DNA of 64,000 nucleotides from an uncultured Lachnospiraceae bacterium (GCA_947628225.1 CANQYY010000002.1:124001-188000); one strand, 5' to 3'. Positions 7,099 to 16,775 are shown, counted from the first letter of the stretch. Translations and numbers: made by a program. The notes: generated by a model not told the origin, from the letters alone.

Positions 7099-9288
7099 AT
7101 GATACTAAAATATGATTTGCCGGAGGCGGTATCCGCCTGTTTAAAACTGGAAGAGGGAGAGCAGATCTACTATGCGGTCCCTTATGACATTGCAGAGGAT
7201 GGCTCATGGCTGGCAGATTCCTATTTTGTTGTCAGCAGCAGACATCTTATCAGGGTATCTGCCGGAGAGCTAATGGAAAAACTGGATATTTCGGATTGCC
7301 GGGCGGCGAAGGCGGAACCAAAGATCGGCGGCGGCCTGCTGGTGATCGAGCATCGGGGCGTTACCCGTTATCTTGTCCACTATTCTGCTAAGCACCTGTC
7401 CCGGTATGCCTATATTGCAAGGGGGATCAATATTTTGATTTCCGGGCGTACCGAGGAAGTGGTCAGTAATGAATATGAGAAGATATGCCCCCAGTGCGGC
7501 AGGGCGATCCCGGGGACAAGGTATTGCCCCCATTGTTCAAAAGAGGGAGGGTTCTGGCATAGCTTTTTAAAAATGGCGGCGCCGTACAAAAAAAAGTTTG
7601 CCGGCATTATTGTCCTGATGATTCTGGCAGCAGTGGTAACTCTTTTGAACCCCGAGGTGCAGAAACATCTGGTGGATGATGTGCTGACAGAAGGAAACGG
7701 CGGTTTTGGCGTGGCGGCCACCTGCCTTGGCATTATGTTTTTGCTGAGCGTAGGCATCGTTGTTATCAATATATTGAAGAGCTATTATTGTACGGTGTTG
7801 GGAGCGATTATTTCCAAGGATTTGAGGCAGCAGTTATTTGCCAAGATCCAGATCTTATCTTTGAGTTTTATTAATGACAGGCGTCCCGGGGAACTGATGA
7901 ACCGGATCGTTTATGATACAAGGCGGATCCGGGAATTTATGGAAAGGACATTTTGCAATATGTTCACCGTCTGCTTTATTTTCGGCTGCGATATTGTCTT
8001 TATGCTTTTGCTGAATGTAAAGTTAGCGCTCCTCAGCTTTATTTTCATTCCCCTGGCGGTCGGGATTACTTACGCCTTTCGGAAAAGCATCCACCGCCGC
8101 TTCCATCTCCAGTGGAAAAAGGATGATGATGTCAACAGTAATCTGCAGGACGTCATATCCGGCATGCGGGTGGTAAAATCGTATGGAAAGGAAGAGGCGG
8201 AGAGGGAAAAGTTTAATGCGCTGGCACAGGAATTCTGCCGGGTTCAGACAAGAAACGAAGTGTTTTGGGCAGTCTTTAATCCTTTTATCAGCCTGGTAAT
8301 GGGCGCCGGCGTGTTTTTAGTCATCTATGTGGGCGGCATGGACGTCTTTGGCGGAGAGATGACGACGGGAGAACTTTTGCAATTTATTACCTATACGCAG
8401 CTTTTATACCAATATTTAAACTGGATGACTTCCATGCCCAGGGATTTACTGAACCTGATCAGCAGTATCGAGAGGATCAACGATATATTGGCGCAGCAGC
8501 CCTTTATCGAAGATGTGGAGCATCCGGCGGATCTGCAGGTTAAGGGGAAAATTGAATTTTCCCATGCCACGTTCGGCTATAAATCGTATCAGCCGGTTTT
8601 GGAAGATTTAAATCTTACGATCCGGCCCGGCGAAATGATCGGAATCGTGGGCGCTTCCGGCACCGGTAAATCCACGCTGATCAATTTGGTCATGCGCCTG
8701 TATGAGGTCGACGACGGGAGCCTTTTGGTAGATGGGAAGGATATAAAGGAAATCCGCTCCGAAACATTCCATTCCCAGATCGGAGTCGTACTCCAGGAAA
8801 CTTTTTTGTTCTCGGGCACCATTTTAAATAATATCCGTTTTTCCAGACCGGATGCCACCTATGAGGAGGTTATCCTGGCGGCAAAAATGGCGAATGCCCA
8901 TGATTTTATTTCCAAGACCCCGGATGGATATGATACTTATGTGGGAGAAAAAGGCTACAACCTATCCGGAGGGGAGCGGCAGCGGATCGCCATTGCCCGC
9001 GCCATATTGAACGAGCCAAGGCTTTTGATACTGGATGAGGCAACGGCAAGCCTGGATACCGAAAGTGAATTTTTGATACAAAAGGCTCTGGAACGTCTGA
9101 CAAGCGGACGGACTACCTTTGCGATCGCCCATCGGCTGTCTACCCTGCAAAATGCCGACCGGCTGATTGTTATTGACGGACACCGGATCGCGGAGATCGG
9201 CACCCATGAGGAACTGCTCCACAAAGAAGGGATTTATTATCATTTGGTCAAGGCGCAGTTGGAAATGCAGGGAACTGAGGCGGGCTGA
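7099..9288 (+). CDS. ABC exporter with PH-like N-terminal domain and zinc ribbon, partner of the 4138-6474 exporter
   Basis: A 729-residue half-transporter. The first 120 residues are a soluble beta-rich domain that looks PH-like, followed by a zinc ribbon (CPQC about 131, CPHC about 145). The exporter membrane domain spans about 160-450. The ATPase domain has Walker A GASGTGKST (about 518), signature LSGGERQR (about 620), Walker B LLILDEA and AHRLST, all intact. Both partners therefore have complete ATP sites, unlike the asymmetric pair at 12014-15476. A GAGAGGGT ribosome site precedes the ATG. The N-terminal domain could bind the DUF1854 protein or a lipid; neither is shown by sequence alone. 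Confidence 0.85.
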   Translation: MILKYDLPEAVSACLKLEEGEQIYYAVPYDIAEDGSWLADSYFVVSSRHLIRVSAGELMEKLDISDCRAAKAEPKIGGGLLVIEHRGVTRYLVHYSAKHLSRYAYIARGINILISGRTEEVVSNEYEKICPQCGRAIPGTRYCPHCSKEGGFWHSFLKMAAPYKKKFAGIIVLMILAAVVTLLNPEVQKHLVDDVLTEGNGGFGVAATCLGIMFLLSVGIVVINILKSYYCTVLGAIISKDLRQQLFAKIQILSLSFINDRRPGELMNRIVYDTRRIREFMERTFCNMFTVCFIFGCDIVFMLLLNVKLALLSFIFIPLAVGITYAFRKSIHRRFHLQWKKDDDVNSNLQDVISGMRVVKSYGKEEAEREKFNALAQEFCRVQTRNEVFWAVFNPFISLVMGAGVFLVIYVGGMDVFGGEMTTGELLQFITYTQLLYQYLNWMTSMPRDLLNLISSIERINDILAQQPFIEDVEHPADLQVKGKIEFSHATFGYKSYQPVLEDLNLTIRPGEMIGIVGASGTGKSTLINLVMRLYEVDDGSLLVDGKDIKEIRSETFHSQIGVVLQETFLFSGTILNNIRFSRPDATYEEVILAAKMANAHDFISKTPDGYDTYVGEKGYNLSGGERQRIAIARAILNEPRLLILDEATASLDTESEFLIQKALERLTSGRTTFAIAHRLSTLQNADRLIVIDGHRIAEIGTHEELLHKEGIYYHLVKAQLEMQGTEAG

Positions 9289-9341
9289 TACAGGATGCCG
9301 GACGGGGTTGAGATGCGGCGCGCCTGATAAAGGGAGAAAAT

Positions 9342-10499
9342 ATGGGAATTTTAATAAGAAAAATAGTAACAGGGCTTTTTTGCCTGCTCCCCCTGCGGGA
9401 GGATATCATATTGGAAAGCCATCCGGATTTTTCGGATAATGCTCTGGCTTTCTACCGGTATATGCTGTCTGTGGGAGTGAATAAACGGCATCGGATCTAT
9501 TGGGCGCTGCACGGTACAAAAAAGCCGGATCTTAAACTGCCCGAGCGGGTAAAGGTTTTTTATTTGGAGCCCAAGGGGGTAAGAGAGCATATAAAACGGC
9601 TCTATGCCCTTTATGGCTGCCGCTATATCCTGGATGGGAACACCTATCTCCATAAAAGGCGGAAAAACCAGATTCGGATTCATCTGGGACATGGGATGCT
9701 CATTAAAATTACGAGGGAGTATCATACCCCGGAAAAAATAGGGGAATGCGACGGGTATTTGGTGACTTCGCCGTTCTGGTATGACGTCTTTGCAGAAAAA
9801 ATCGGGATAGAAAGAAAGGCGCTGTTAGCGCTTGGCTATCCGAGAAATGATATACTGGTAAAAAATAAGCCGGAGAATCATCTGGGGGATTTTATTCTCT
9901 GGATGCCGACCTATCGGCAGCACAGGCTCCATCCGGAAGCCGGGATGGAAAACAGATACCCCTATGGCATGCCGGGCATACTGGAAAAAGAGCAGCTTTT
10001 TGAATTGGAAAAGATTTTGGAGGAGAGAAATCTTATTTTATATTTCCGTCCCCACCCGGTGCAAAACCTTTCCCTGTTTATGAGGGAGAAACTTGCCCGC
10101 ATCCGTATAGCGGACGATGCGTTTCTGGAAAAGGAGGGGCTTACCCTGTACGAGATGCTGTCGGCGGCACAGGCGCTGATTACCGACTATTCTTCGGTTT
10201 ACTATGATTTTTTATTGACAGGGAGGCAAATTGGCCTTACGATAGAGGACAGGGAAGAATATTTCCGGCATTATGGCTGTCCGTTTTCGGATTTTAAGGA
10301 AAATATTAAGGGACAGTATATGGAAACGTTTGAGGACATAACGTCTTTTATATTTCAGGTATCCAAAGGGGAAAATCCGCAATCAGCGGCGCTTGCCGGG
10401 ATGAAGGACCGGTATCACAGCGTACAGGATGGTACTTCCTCGGAAAAGCTGTACCGGTACCTGAAGGAAACTTATGAGTTTGACAGGGGAAGGGAGTAA
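9342..10499 (+). CDS. CDP-glycerol glycerophosphotransferase family protein (TagB/TagF-like)
   Basis: A 385-residue GT-B-fold enzyme of the family that transfers glycerol phosphate from CDP-glycerol onto wall teichoic acid or other phosphate polymers at the cytoplasmic membrane face. Family markers are IHLGHGMLIK (about 110), ALGYPRNDIL (about 165), a MPTYR segment, FRPHP (about 230) and ALITDYSSVYYDFLLTGRQI (about 280), the latter being the nucleotide/phosphate site. It follows the DUF1854 exporter cassette by 53 bases and precedes a polysaccharide flippase, so it is likely part of surface polymer synthesis. It is shorter than full TagF, consistent with a TagB-like or side-chain-decorating role. 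Confidence 0.8.
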   Translation: MGILIRKIVTGLFCLLPLREDIILESHPDFSDNALAFYRYMLSVGVNKRHRIYWALHGTKKPDLKLPERVKVFYLEPKGVREHIKRLYALYGCRYILDGNTYLHKRRKNQIRIHLGHGMLIKITREYHTPEKIGECDGYLVTSPFWYDVFAEKIGIERKALLALGYPRNDILVKNKPENHLGDFILWMPTYRQHRLHPEAGMENRYPYGMPGILEKEQLFELEKILEERNLILYFRPHPVQNLSLFMREKLARIRIADDAFLEKEGLTLYEMLSAAQALITDYSSVYYDFLLTGRQIGLTIEDREEYFRHYGCPFSDFKENIKGQYMETFEDITSFIFQVSKGENPQSAALAGMKDRYHSVQDGTSSEKLYRYLKETYEFDRGRE

Positions 10500-10547
10500 A
10501 ATCCCTCCCTTTTATATGGGCGGTAGCCCGCAGGTCTGGAGGAAGCC

Positions 10548-12017
10548 ATGAAAGAAGAGGGATTGCAGAAAAAAGTTCTGTCGGGACTTGTGTGGAAATT
10601 CGGGGAACGCATTGGCGCCCAGGCGGTATCTTTTATCGTATCCATGATATTGGCGCGGCTGCTTTTACCGGAGGATTACGGTATTGTGGCAATGATCACG
10701 ATTTTTATCGAGATTGCCAATGTGTTTGTCGTCAGTGGTTTTGGGCAGTCGTTGATTCAGAAAAAAGAGGCGGACAGATTAGACTTTTCTTCCGTTTTTT
10801 ATTTTAGTGTTACGATGTCGTGGGCCTTATATGCCCTTATCTTTTTCTGTGCGCCGTATGTGGCATCCTTTTATAAGCAGCCGGTTCTGATTCCGATTCT
10901 CCGGGTTATGGCGCTGAAATTACCGTTGGCGGGCGTCAACTCCGTACAACAGGCATATGTGCAGAAAAATATGCTTTTCAAACGTTTTTTCTTTTCTACT
11001 CTTATTGGTACCATAGGTTCCGCCGTCTTAGGGATCGCTATGGCATATTATGGTTTTGGCGCCTGGGCTTTAGTGGCGCAATATCTGTTTAATTCTGCCG
11101 TCGACACGTTTGTTCTCTGGATAACGGTGAAATGGCGTCCCCTTTTACAATTCTCCGGAAAAAGAATGAAAGAACTGTTTAGCTTTGGCTGGAAAATGCT
11201 TATGTCGGAGTTGATTCATACTACATACCAGCAGATACGGGGGCTGGTGATCGGCAAGCTGTATACCGGCAAGGATCTGGCGTATTATAATCAGGGCCAG
11301 CGGCTTCCCAATGTCATCGTGACCAATATCAATTCTTCCATCGGCTCTGTTTTGTTTCCGGCAATGACAACAAAACAGGAAGATGCGCCGGGATTAAAAA
11401 AGATGGTCCGCCTTTCGATCCAAATCGGTTCTTACATAATGTGGCCTCTGATGATTGGTATGGTAGTAGTGGCAAAGCCGGTAGTCTGCCTGATTTTTTC
11501 TGAACGCTGGCTGCCCTGCGTTCCCTTTCTGCAGATTGCCTGTATCCAATACGCCCTGGAACCGGTACAGACGGCGAATATACAGGCGGTTAAGGCGCTG
11601 GGGCAGGGACGTACCATGTTGATCATGGAGATCGTAAAAAAAGGCTTTGGCATTTTGTCGCTGTTTGCGGTTATGCGGCAGGGCGTTATGTGGATAGCCT
11701 GGAGCGGGATGGCAGTTACCCTGTTTGCCGCCATGGTTAATTCCACGCCCAATCGTAAATACTTGGAATATACATACAAAGAACAACTGGCAGATTTACT
11801 CCCCTCTATTTTGCTTGCCTCCGTAATGGGCGCTGCCGTCTATGCTGCCGGCATGCTGCCCTTTCCTATGCTGCCGCTTCTTTGCTTACAGGTATTAGTG
11901 GGGATTGTTGTTTATTTGTTTCTCAGCTATCTGCTGAAAATACCGGCGTTTCTCTATGTAAGAAACATACTGGGAAATCATGTGGCGGAAATTTTGAAAA
12001 AAAGGAGAAGGGCATGA
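10548..12017 (+). CDS. Polysaccharide flippase (Wzx/TuaB-like, MOP superfamily)
   Basis: A 489-residue integral membrane protein with about twelve to fourteen hydrophobic helices and the family start (VSFIVSMILARLLLPEDYGIVAMITIFI). Members flip lipid-linked sugar repeat units across the membrane. The ATG follows GGAGGAAGCC. Its final codons overlap the next gene by four bases (ATGA). Together with the upstream glycerophosphotransferase it indicates export of a surface polymer. No glycosyltransferase cluster accompanies it, so its substrate cannot be assigned. Confidence 0.85.
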   Translation: MKEEGLQKKVLSGLVWKFGERIGAQAVSFIVSMILARLLLPEDYGIVAMITIFIEIANVFVVSGFGQSLIQKKEADRLDFSSVFYFSVTMSWALYALIFFCAPYVASFYKQPVLIPILRVMALKLPLAGVNSVQQAYVQKNMLFKRFFFSTLIGTIGSAVLGIAMAYYGFGAWALVAQYLFNSAVDTFVLWITVKWRPLLQFSGKRMKELFSFGWKMLMSELIHTTYQQIRGLVIGKLYTGKDLAYYNQGQRLPNVIVTNINSSIGSVLFPAMTTKQEDAPGLKKMVRLSIQIGSYIMWPLMIGMVVVAKPVVCLIFSERWLPCVPFLQIACIQYALEPVQTANIQAVKALGQGRTMLIMEIVKKGFGILSLFAVMRQGVMWIAWSGMAVTLFAAMVNSTPNRKYLEYTYKEQLADLLPSILLASVMGAAVYAAGMLPFPMLPLLCLQVLVGIVVYLFLSYLLKIPAFLYVRNILGNHVAEILKKRRRA

Positions 12018-13741
12018 AGAAGTTATTGCGGTTTCTAAAAACTTACCGGAAAGAAAGCATCCTGGCGCCTCTGTTTAAACTGCTGGAAGCCTCTTTTGAA
12101 TTGTTTGTGCCGCTTGTTATGGCGGCTATTATTGATGTGGGGATTGCCGGGGCGGATACCGGATATATCGGGAAAATGGGAGCTGTGCTTGTTCTTCTGG
12201 CGGCCGTTGGGTTTGCGGCTTCTCTTACGGCGCAATATTTTGCGGCAAAGGCGGCGGTGGGATTCGCCGCGGAATTAAAACATGATTTATTTCAGCATAT
12301 CCAATCCTTATCCTTTGGGGATATGGACCGGTTAGGCACGTCCGCCATGATAACCAGGATGACCAGCGATGTCAATCAGGTTCAGTCCGGAGTAAATCTG
12401 GTGCTGCGGCTGGCCCTGCGTTCTCCTTTTATTGTATTTGGCGCTATGATTATGGCATTTACCATTGACGGGAGAGCGGCCCTTGTATTTGTCGCGGCGA
12501 TTTTTTTGCTGGCGCTGGTGGTATTTGGCGTTATGAAAATCTGTATTCCGCTGTATAAGCAGGTGCAGACGGCGCTGGAACGGCTGGTAGAAAGAACGAG
12601 GGAAAACCTTACCGGCGTCAGGGTACTTCGCGCCTTTCATAAGCAAAAGGAGGAAACGCTGCGATTTACGGCAGAAAACCGGGAACTGACGCGCATGCAG
12701 CTAGTAGTGGGGAAGATTGCGGCGCTGACAAACCCGGTTACTTATCTTATTATTAACAGCGCCATTATTGTCCTGATTTATTGCGGCGCCGTACAGGTAG
12801 ACGCCGGCGCTATGACCCAGGGGGAGGTCGTGGCGCTGGTTTCCTATATGTCCCAGATTCTGGTGGAACTGGTAAAGCTGGCCAACCTTATCATCAATGT
12901 GGATAAGGCGATAGCCTGCGGAAACCGGATTCAGGAGGTATTGGAACAAAAGCCGGGGCTTACCGAGGCGGAACATACAATAGAGCCGGAGGATAAAGGC
13001 TCCGAAATTCTTTCTTTTTCCCATGTGGGCCTGATTTATCCGGGGAATCGGGAAGAGGCGCTGACGGATATTGATTTTTCCGTAAACAGGGGCGAAACGA
13101 TTGGTATTATTGGAGGCACCGGCTCCGGAAAAACATCATTAGTCCATCTGATTCCCCGTTTTTATGATATTACATCCGGGAGCTTAAAGATTGAAGGGGT
13201 GGAGGCAAAGGAATATGAAATTAAAAAGCTGAGGCAGAAGGTGGGAATCGTGCTTCAGAAGCCGGTCTTATTTCAGGGGACTATCCTTTCCAATCTTTTG
13301 TGGGGGAAGGAGGATGCCACGGAGGAAGAGCTGTGGCAGGCTCTTTGCATAGCTCAGGCGGAGGAGATTGTAAAAGGAAAGAAAAATGGGCTTTTAGAGG
13401 AAGTAGAGCAGGAGGGCAGAAACTTTTCCGGCGGACAAAAGCAGCGCCTTTCTATTGCCCGCGCTCTGGTAAAGAAGCCGGATATACTGATTATGGATGA
13501 CAGCGCATCTGCGTTAGATTACGCCACGGATGCGGCGCTGCGGAAGGCCATTCGGGAGCAGCTGACGGATATGACTCTTTTTATCGTATCCCAGCGGGCG
13601 GCGTCGGTGCGGCAGGCAGATAAAATTGTGGTGCTGGAGGACGGGCATATAGCCGGCATTGGCACCCATGAATATCTTATTGAGCGCTGCGAAGTTTACC
13701 GGGAGATTTATGAGTCCCAGTATGGAAAGGGGGCGCGGTGA
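12014..13741 (+). CDS. ABC multidrug-type exporter subunit with degenerate ATP site
   Basis: A 575-residue half-transporter (six membrane helices, then ATPase). The start is the ATG at 12014 that overlaps the preceding stop (ATGA) and follows AAAGGAGAAGGGC; the longer reading frame from 11882 is not used. Walker A is GGTGSGKTS and the signature FSGGQKQR is good, but Walker B reads LIMDDSAS, so the catalytic Glu is Asp, and the switch His is Gln (VSQRAAS). These are the hallmarks of the non-hydrolysing half of asymmetric heterodimeric exporters such as TM287/288 and BmrCD. Its partner follows immediately at 13743. Confidence 0.88.
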   Translation: MKKLLRFLKTYRKESILAPLFKLLEASFELFVPLVMAAIIDVGIAGADTGYIGKMGAVLVLLAAVGFAASLTAQYFAAKAAVGFAAELKHDLFQHIQSLSFGDMDRLGTSAMITRMTSDVNQVQSGVNLVLRLALRSPFIVFGAMIMAFTIDGRAALVFVAAIFLLALVVFGVMKICIPLYKQVQTALERLVERTRENLTGVRVLRAFHKQKEETLRFTAENRELTRMQLVVGKIAALTNPVTYLIINSAIIVLIYCGAVQVDAGAMTQGEVVALVSYMSQILVELVKLANLIINVDKAIACGNRIQEVLEQKPGLTEAEHTIEPEDKGSEILSFSHVGLIYPGNREEALTDIDFSVNRGETIGIIGGTGSGKTSLVHLIPRFYDITSGSLKIEGVEAKEYEIKKLRQKVGIVLQKPVLFQGTILSNLLWGKEDATEEELWQALCIAQAEEIVKGKKNGLLEEVEQEGRNFSGGQKQRLSIARALVKKPDILIMDDSASALDYATDAALRKAIREQLTDMTLFIVSQRAASVRQADKIVVLEDGHIAGIGTHEYLIERCEVYREIYESQYGKGAR

Positions 13742-13742
13742 T

Positions 13743-15476
13743 ATGTCGCAAAAAGAAACTCTGAAAAGGGTACTGCATTATATCCGCCGCTACCGGCTCA
13801 TGCTGTTTCTCTCGCTGCTGCTGGCGGTTATTTCGGTGGCGCTCACTCTGTATGTGCCTGTTATGATTGGACAGGCCATAGATAAAGTGGTGGCGCCGGG
13901 ACAGGTGGATTATGCCGCCATATTCCGGATTGCCCAAAAGATAGCGGCGGCTATCGTACTGACAATAGCTGCCCAGTGGGTTATGAATGTGTGCAATAAT
14001 AAAATGACCTATGGCGTTGTCCGTGACATCCGGGGGGATGCCTTTGAAAAGATACAAAAACTGCCGCTGCGCTATATTGACAGTCATTCTTACGGCGAGA
14101 TAGTGAGCCGGCTGACTGCCGATGCCGACCAGCTTGCCGATGGCCTGTTAATGGGATTTACCCAGCTTTTTACCGGCCTGATCACGATAGTTGGCACGTT
14201 AGGATTCATGCTTAGCGTCAGTGTGCCGATTGCCCTTGTGGTAGTGGTCATTACGCCGGTTTCCCTGTTTGTGGCAGGTTTTATTGCCAGACAGACTTAT
14301 GAGATGTTTCGCCTTCAGTCGAAAACCCGGGGAGAACAGACAGCCCTTATTGAAGAAATGGTGGGGAACCAGAAGGTGGTTCAGGCATTTGGACGCGAAA
14401 AGAAGGTACAGGAAACCTTTGATGAAATTAACGTCAGGCTGCAAAAGTATTCGCTGCGCGGGATCTTTTTTTCGTCTATTACCAATCCTGCCACCCGCTT
14501 TGTCAACAGTCTGGTTTATGCCGGCGTTGGCATTTTCGGGGCATTTTATGCAATACGGGGCGGTATTACCGTGGGGATGCTTTCCAGCTTTTTAAGCTAT
14601 GCCAACCAATATACGAAGCCTTTTAACGAAATATCCGGCGTGGTTACGGAGCTGCAAAATGCGATCGCCTGTGCCGGGCGGGTATTTGAGCTGATAGAGG
14701 AAACGGCAGAATTACCGGATTCCGAGGAGGCTGTGGCGCTGGGCGAAGCGGACGGTACCGTGGAAATAGAAGACGTGTACTTTTCCTATGAGCCGGACAG
14801 GAGGCTGATAGAGGCGTTTAATCTTACGGTAAAACCGGGCCAGAGGATAGCGATTGTGGGGCCTACCGGCTGTGGGAAAACGACCCTTATTAATCTTCTT
14901 ATGCGGTTTTATGATGTAAACAGCGGGACGATCCGGGTGTCGGGACGGGATATACGGAAGATTACAAGAGAGAGCCTGCGGGACAATTACGGCATGGTTT
15001 TGCAGGAAACCTGGCTGAAACACGGGACAGTCCGGGAAAATATTATGATGGGGCGTCCGGAGGCCACGGAAGAGGAAGTGATTGCGGCGGCGAAGGCAAG
15101 CCATGCCCACCGTTTTATCCGGCGTATGCCGGACGGGTACGATACCGTTATCGGCGAAGACGGAGGAAATCTTTCTGCGGGACAGAAGCAGCTGCTATGT
15201 ATTGCCAGAGTTATGCTTTGCCTGCCGCCGATGCTGATACTGGATGAGGCCACCTCTGCCATTGATACGAGGACGGAGATGAAAATTCAGAATGCCTTTG
15301 AAAAAATGATGCGGGGGCGCACTTGTTTTATCGTGGCGCACCGCCTCTCCACCATCCAAAAGGCGGATGAGATTCTCGTGATGAGGGAGGGGAAGATCAT
15401 AGAGCAGGGAAGCCACGAGGAATTGCTGCGGCAGGGAGGATTTTACAGGACGCTCTTTGAGGCGCAGTGGAACTGA
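13743..15476 (+). CDS. ABC multidrug-type exporter subunit, partner with consensus Walker B
   Basis: A 577-residue half-transporter. The ATG at 13743 follows GGAAAGGGGG and starts one base after the upstream stop; an upstream in-frame ATG at 13659 lies inside the preceding gene. Walker A GPTGCGKTT, Walker B LILDEATSAID and AHRLST are canonical, while the signature is LSAGQKQL rather than LSGGQ. Combined with the altered Walker B/switch residues of the 12014 subunit, this gives one intact and one degenerate composite ATP site. The gene overlaps the hydrogenase start by one base (TGATG). Probably a drug, lipid or peptide exporter. Confidence 0.88.
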   Translation: MSQKETLKRVLHYIRRYRLMLFLSLLLAVISVALTLYVPVMIGQAIDKVVAPGQVDYAAIFRIAQKIAAAIVLTIAAQWVMNVCNNKMTYGVVRDIRGDAFEKIQKLPLRYIDSHSYGEIVSRLTADADQLADGLLMGFTQLFTGLITIVGTLGFMLSVSVPIALVVVVITPVSLFVAGFIARQTYEMFRLQSKTRGEQTALIEEMVGNQKVVQAFGREKKVQETFDEINVRLQKYSLRGIFFSSITNPATRFVNSLVYAGVGIFGAFYAIRGGITVGMLSSFLSYANQYTKPFNEISGVVTELQNAIACAGRVFELIEETAELPDSEEAVALGEADGTVEIEDVYFSYEPDRRLIEAFNLTVKPGQRIAIVGPTGCGKTTLINLLMRFYDVNSGTIRVSGRDIRKITRESLRDNYGMVLQETWLKHGTVRENIMMGRPEATEEEVIAAAKASHAHRFIRRMPDGYDTVIGEDGGNLSAGQKQLLCIARVMLCLPPMLILDEATSAIDTRTEMKIQNAFEKMMRGRTCFIVAHRLSTIQKADEILVMREGKIIEQGSHEELLRQGGFYRTLFEAQWN

Positions 15477-16747
15477 TGTATAAATATCCGGTTTTCTCCG
15501 ATACTAAGAATATTGCAAAATGTAATTCGGAGGGAACCATGACATTTGACGAATTGTATAAACGAGTGCTCCGGGATAAGCTAAACGGGAAAAAGACAGT
15601 AAAGGGAGCGGCGCGGAAAAAATTAGACTGTCTTTTACATCCGGAAAAATATCCCCTGCTTTGGAAAGAGAACCCCTGTGATTGTACGGATGCTAAGTGC
15701 GTGACTGCCTGTATGTTCCGGGCATTGGAAATCCGGGACGGGAAGGTGAGGCTAAACGCAGAGAACTGCGTTGGTTGCGCCCGGTGTATCGAGGCCTGCC
15801 AAAATAAAAATCTTATCTTCAGCCACGATGCCATAAAAGCGGTGGATATATTAAAAAAGGCAGAGAAGCCGGTGTATGCCCTGCTGGCCCCTGCCTATAT
15901 CGGGCAGTTCGGGAAGGAGGCAACGCCGGGAAAAATCCGAAGCGCATTAAAGGGAATGGGGTTTACCGGTGTAATAGAAGTAGCAGCCTTCGCTGATATT
16001 CTTACCTTAAAGGAGGCGCTGGAATTTTCCCTCAATATGAAAACAGAGAAGGGGTTCCAGCTTACCAGCTGCTGCTGTCCGATCTGGATTTCCCTGATAC
16101 GCAGGGATTTCCAGAAAATTGCGGGGCATCTGCCCGCGTCCGTATCTCCGATGATTGCCTGCGGACGGATTGTCAAAACGCTCCATGAGGGGAGCCGGAC
16201 GGTTTTTGTCGGCCCCTGTATGGCAAAAAAGGCGGAAATCCGGGAGCCGGATTTGGCGGGAGCGATCGATTGCGTGCTTACCTTTCAGGAAATGCAGGAT
16301 ATTTTTGAAGCCTTAGCTGTGGATTGGGAAAAGATGCAGCCGGAGGAAATGGAACATTCTGCGGCGGCGGGAAGAATGTATGCCGCAGCCGGAGGAGTCA
16401 GCCGCGCCGTCCGTGAATGTGTAACGAGTATTGATAAAAGCTGTGAGTTGCAGCCTGTCTGCGCCTGTGGGACGGCGGACTGCAAAACGATGCTCCAGAA
16501 AATACTGGAGGGCTGCATCGAGGGAAATTTTTTTGAGGGCATGGCGTGTCCGGGAGGCTGCGTAGGCGGCCCGAAAAGGAATATAGAAACGGCGGAGGGC
16601 AAAGAATATGTGGAGCAATATGCGGACCGGGCGTCCTACCGCACGCCGGGAGAAAATCCCTATGTATTGGATCTGATTCAGAGGCTGGGATTTGAAACGG
16701 TGGAAGATTTTATACAAAACAGCCATATTCTGGCAAGAAACCTCTAA
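15476..16747 (+). CDS. Monomeric [FeFe]-hydrogenase, group-B-like (TSCCCP motif)
   Basis: A 423-residue iron-only hydrogenase. The N-terminal part carries two ferredoxin-type [4Fe-4S] motifs (CTDAKCVTAC about 70 and CVGCARCIEAC about 97). The H-cluster domain has the three signatures: TSCCCPIW (about 198), PCMAKKAE (about 245) and MACPGGCVGG (about 355). The extra Cys in the first signature is, to my knowledge, the mark of group B enzymes, as opposed to TSCCP in group A. There is no PAS domain, so a group C sensor is unlikely. It likely exchanges electrons with ferredoxin. The ATG overlaps the ABC gene stop (TGATG); a GTG at 15467 is the alternative start. The bifurcating hydrogenase operon follows. 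Confidence 0.82.
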   Translation: MYKYPVFSDTKNIAKCNSEGTMTFDELYKRVLRDKLNGKKTVKGAARKKLDCLLHPEKYPLLWKENPCDCTDAKCVTACMFRALEIRDGKVRLNAENCVGCARCIEACQNKNLIFSHDAIKAVDILKKAEKPVYALLAPAYIGQFGKEATPGKIRSALKGMGFTGVIEVAAFADILTLKEALEFSLNMKTEKGFQLTSCCCPIWISLIRRDFQKIAGHLPASVSPMIACGRIVKTLHEGSRTVFVGPCMAKKAEIREPDLAGAIDCVLTFQEMQDIFEALAVDWEKMQPEEMEHSAAAGRMYAAAGGVSRAVRECVTSIDKSCELQPVCACGTADCKTMLQKILEGCIEGNFFEGMACPGGCVGGPKRNIETAEGKEYVEQYADRASYRTPGENPYVLDLIQRLGFETVEDFIQNSHILARNL

Positions 16748-16775
16748 AAAACATAAAAAAATTTTTCAAAGTGTA

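Noticed and set aside
4138..9288. Cyanophycin storage system
   Set aside because: DUF1854/ABC sets are linked with cyanophycin in other phyla, but no cyanophycin synthetase or cyanophycinase is in this window.
11882..12013. N-terminal extension of the ABC gene at 12014
   Set aside because: It would overlap the flippase gene by over 130 bases. The ATG at 12014 has its own ribosome site and an ATGA overlap. Similar extensions at 13659, 23190, 35099 and 46128 were rejected for the same reason.
15476..16747. Sensory group C hydrogenase
   Set aside because: There is no PAS domain or adjacent kinase or phosphatase, and the TSCCCP motif fits group B better.
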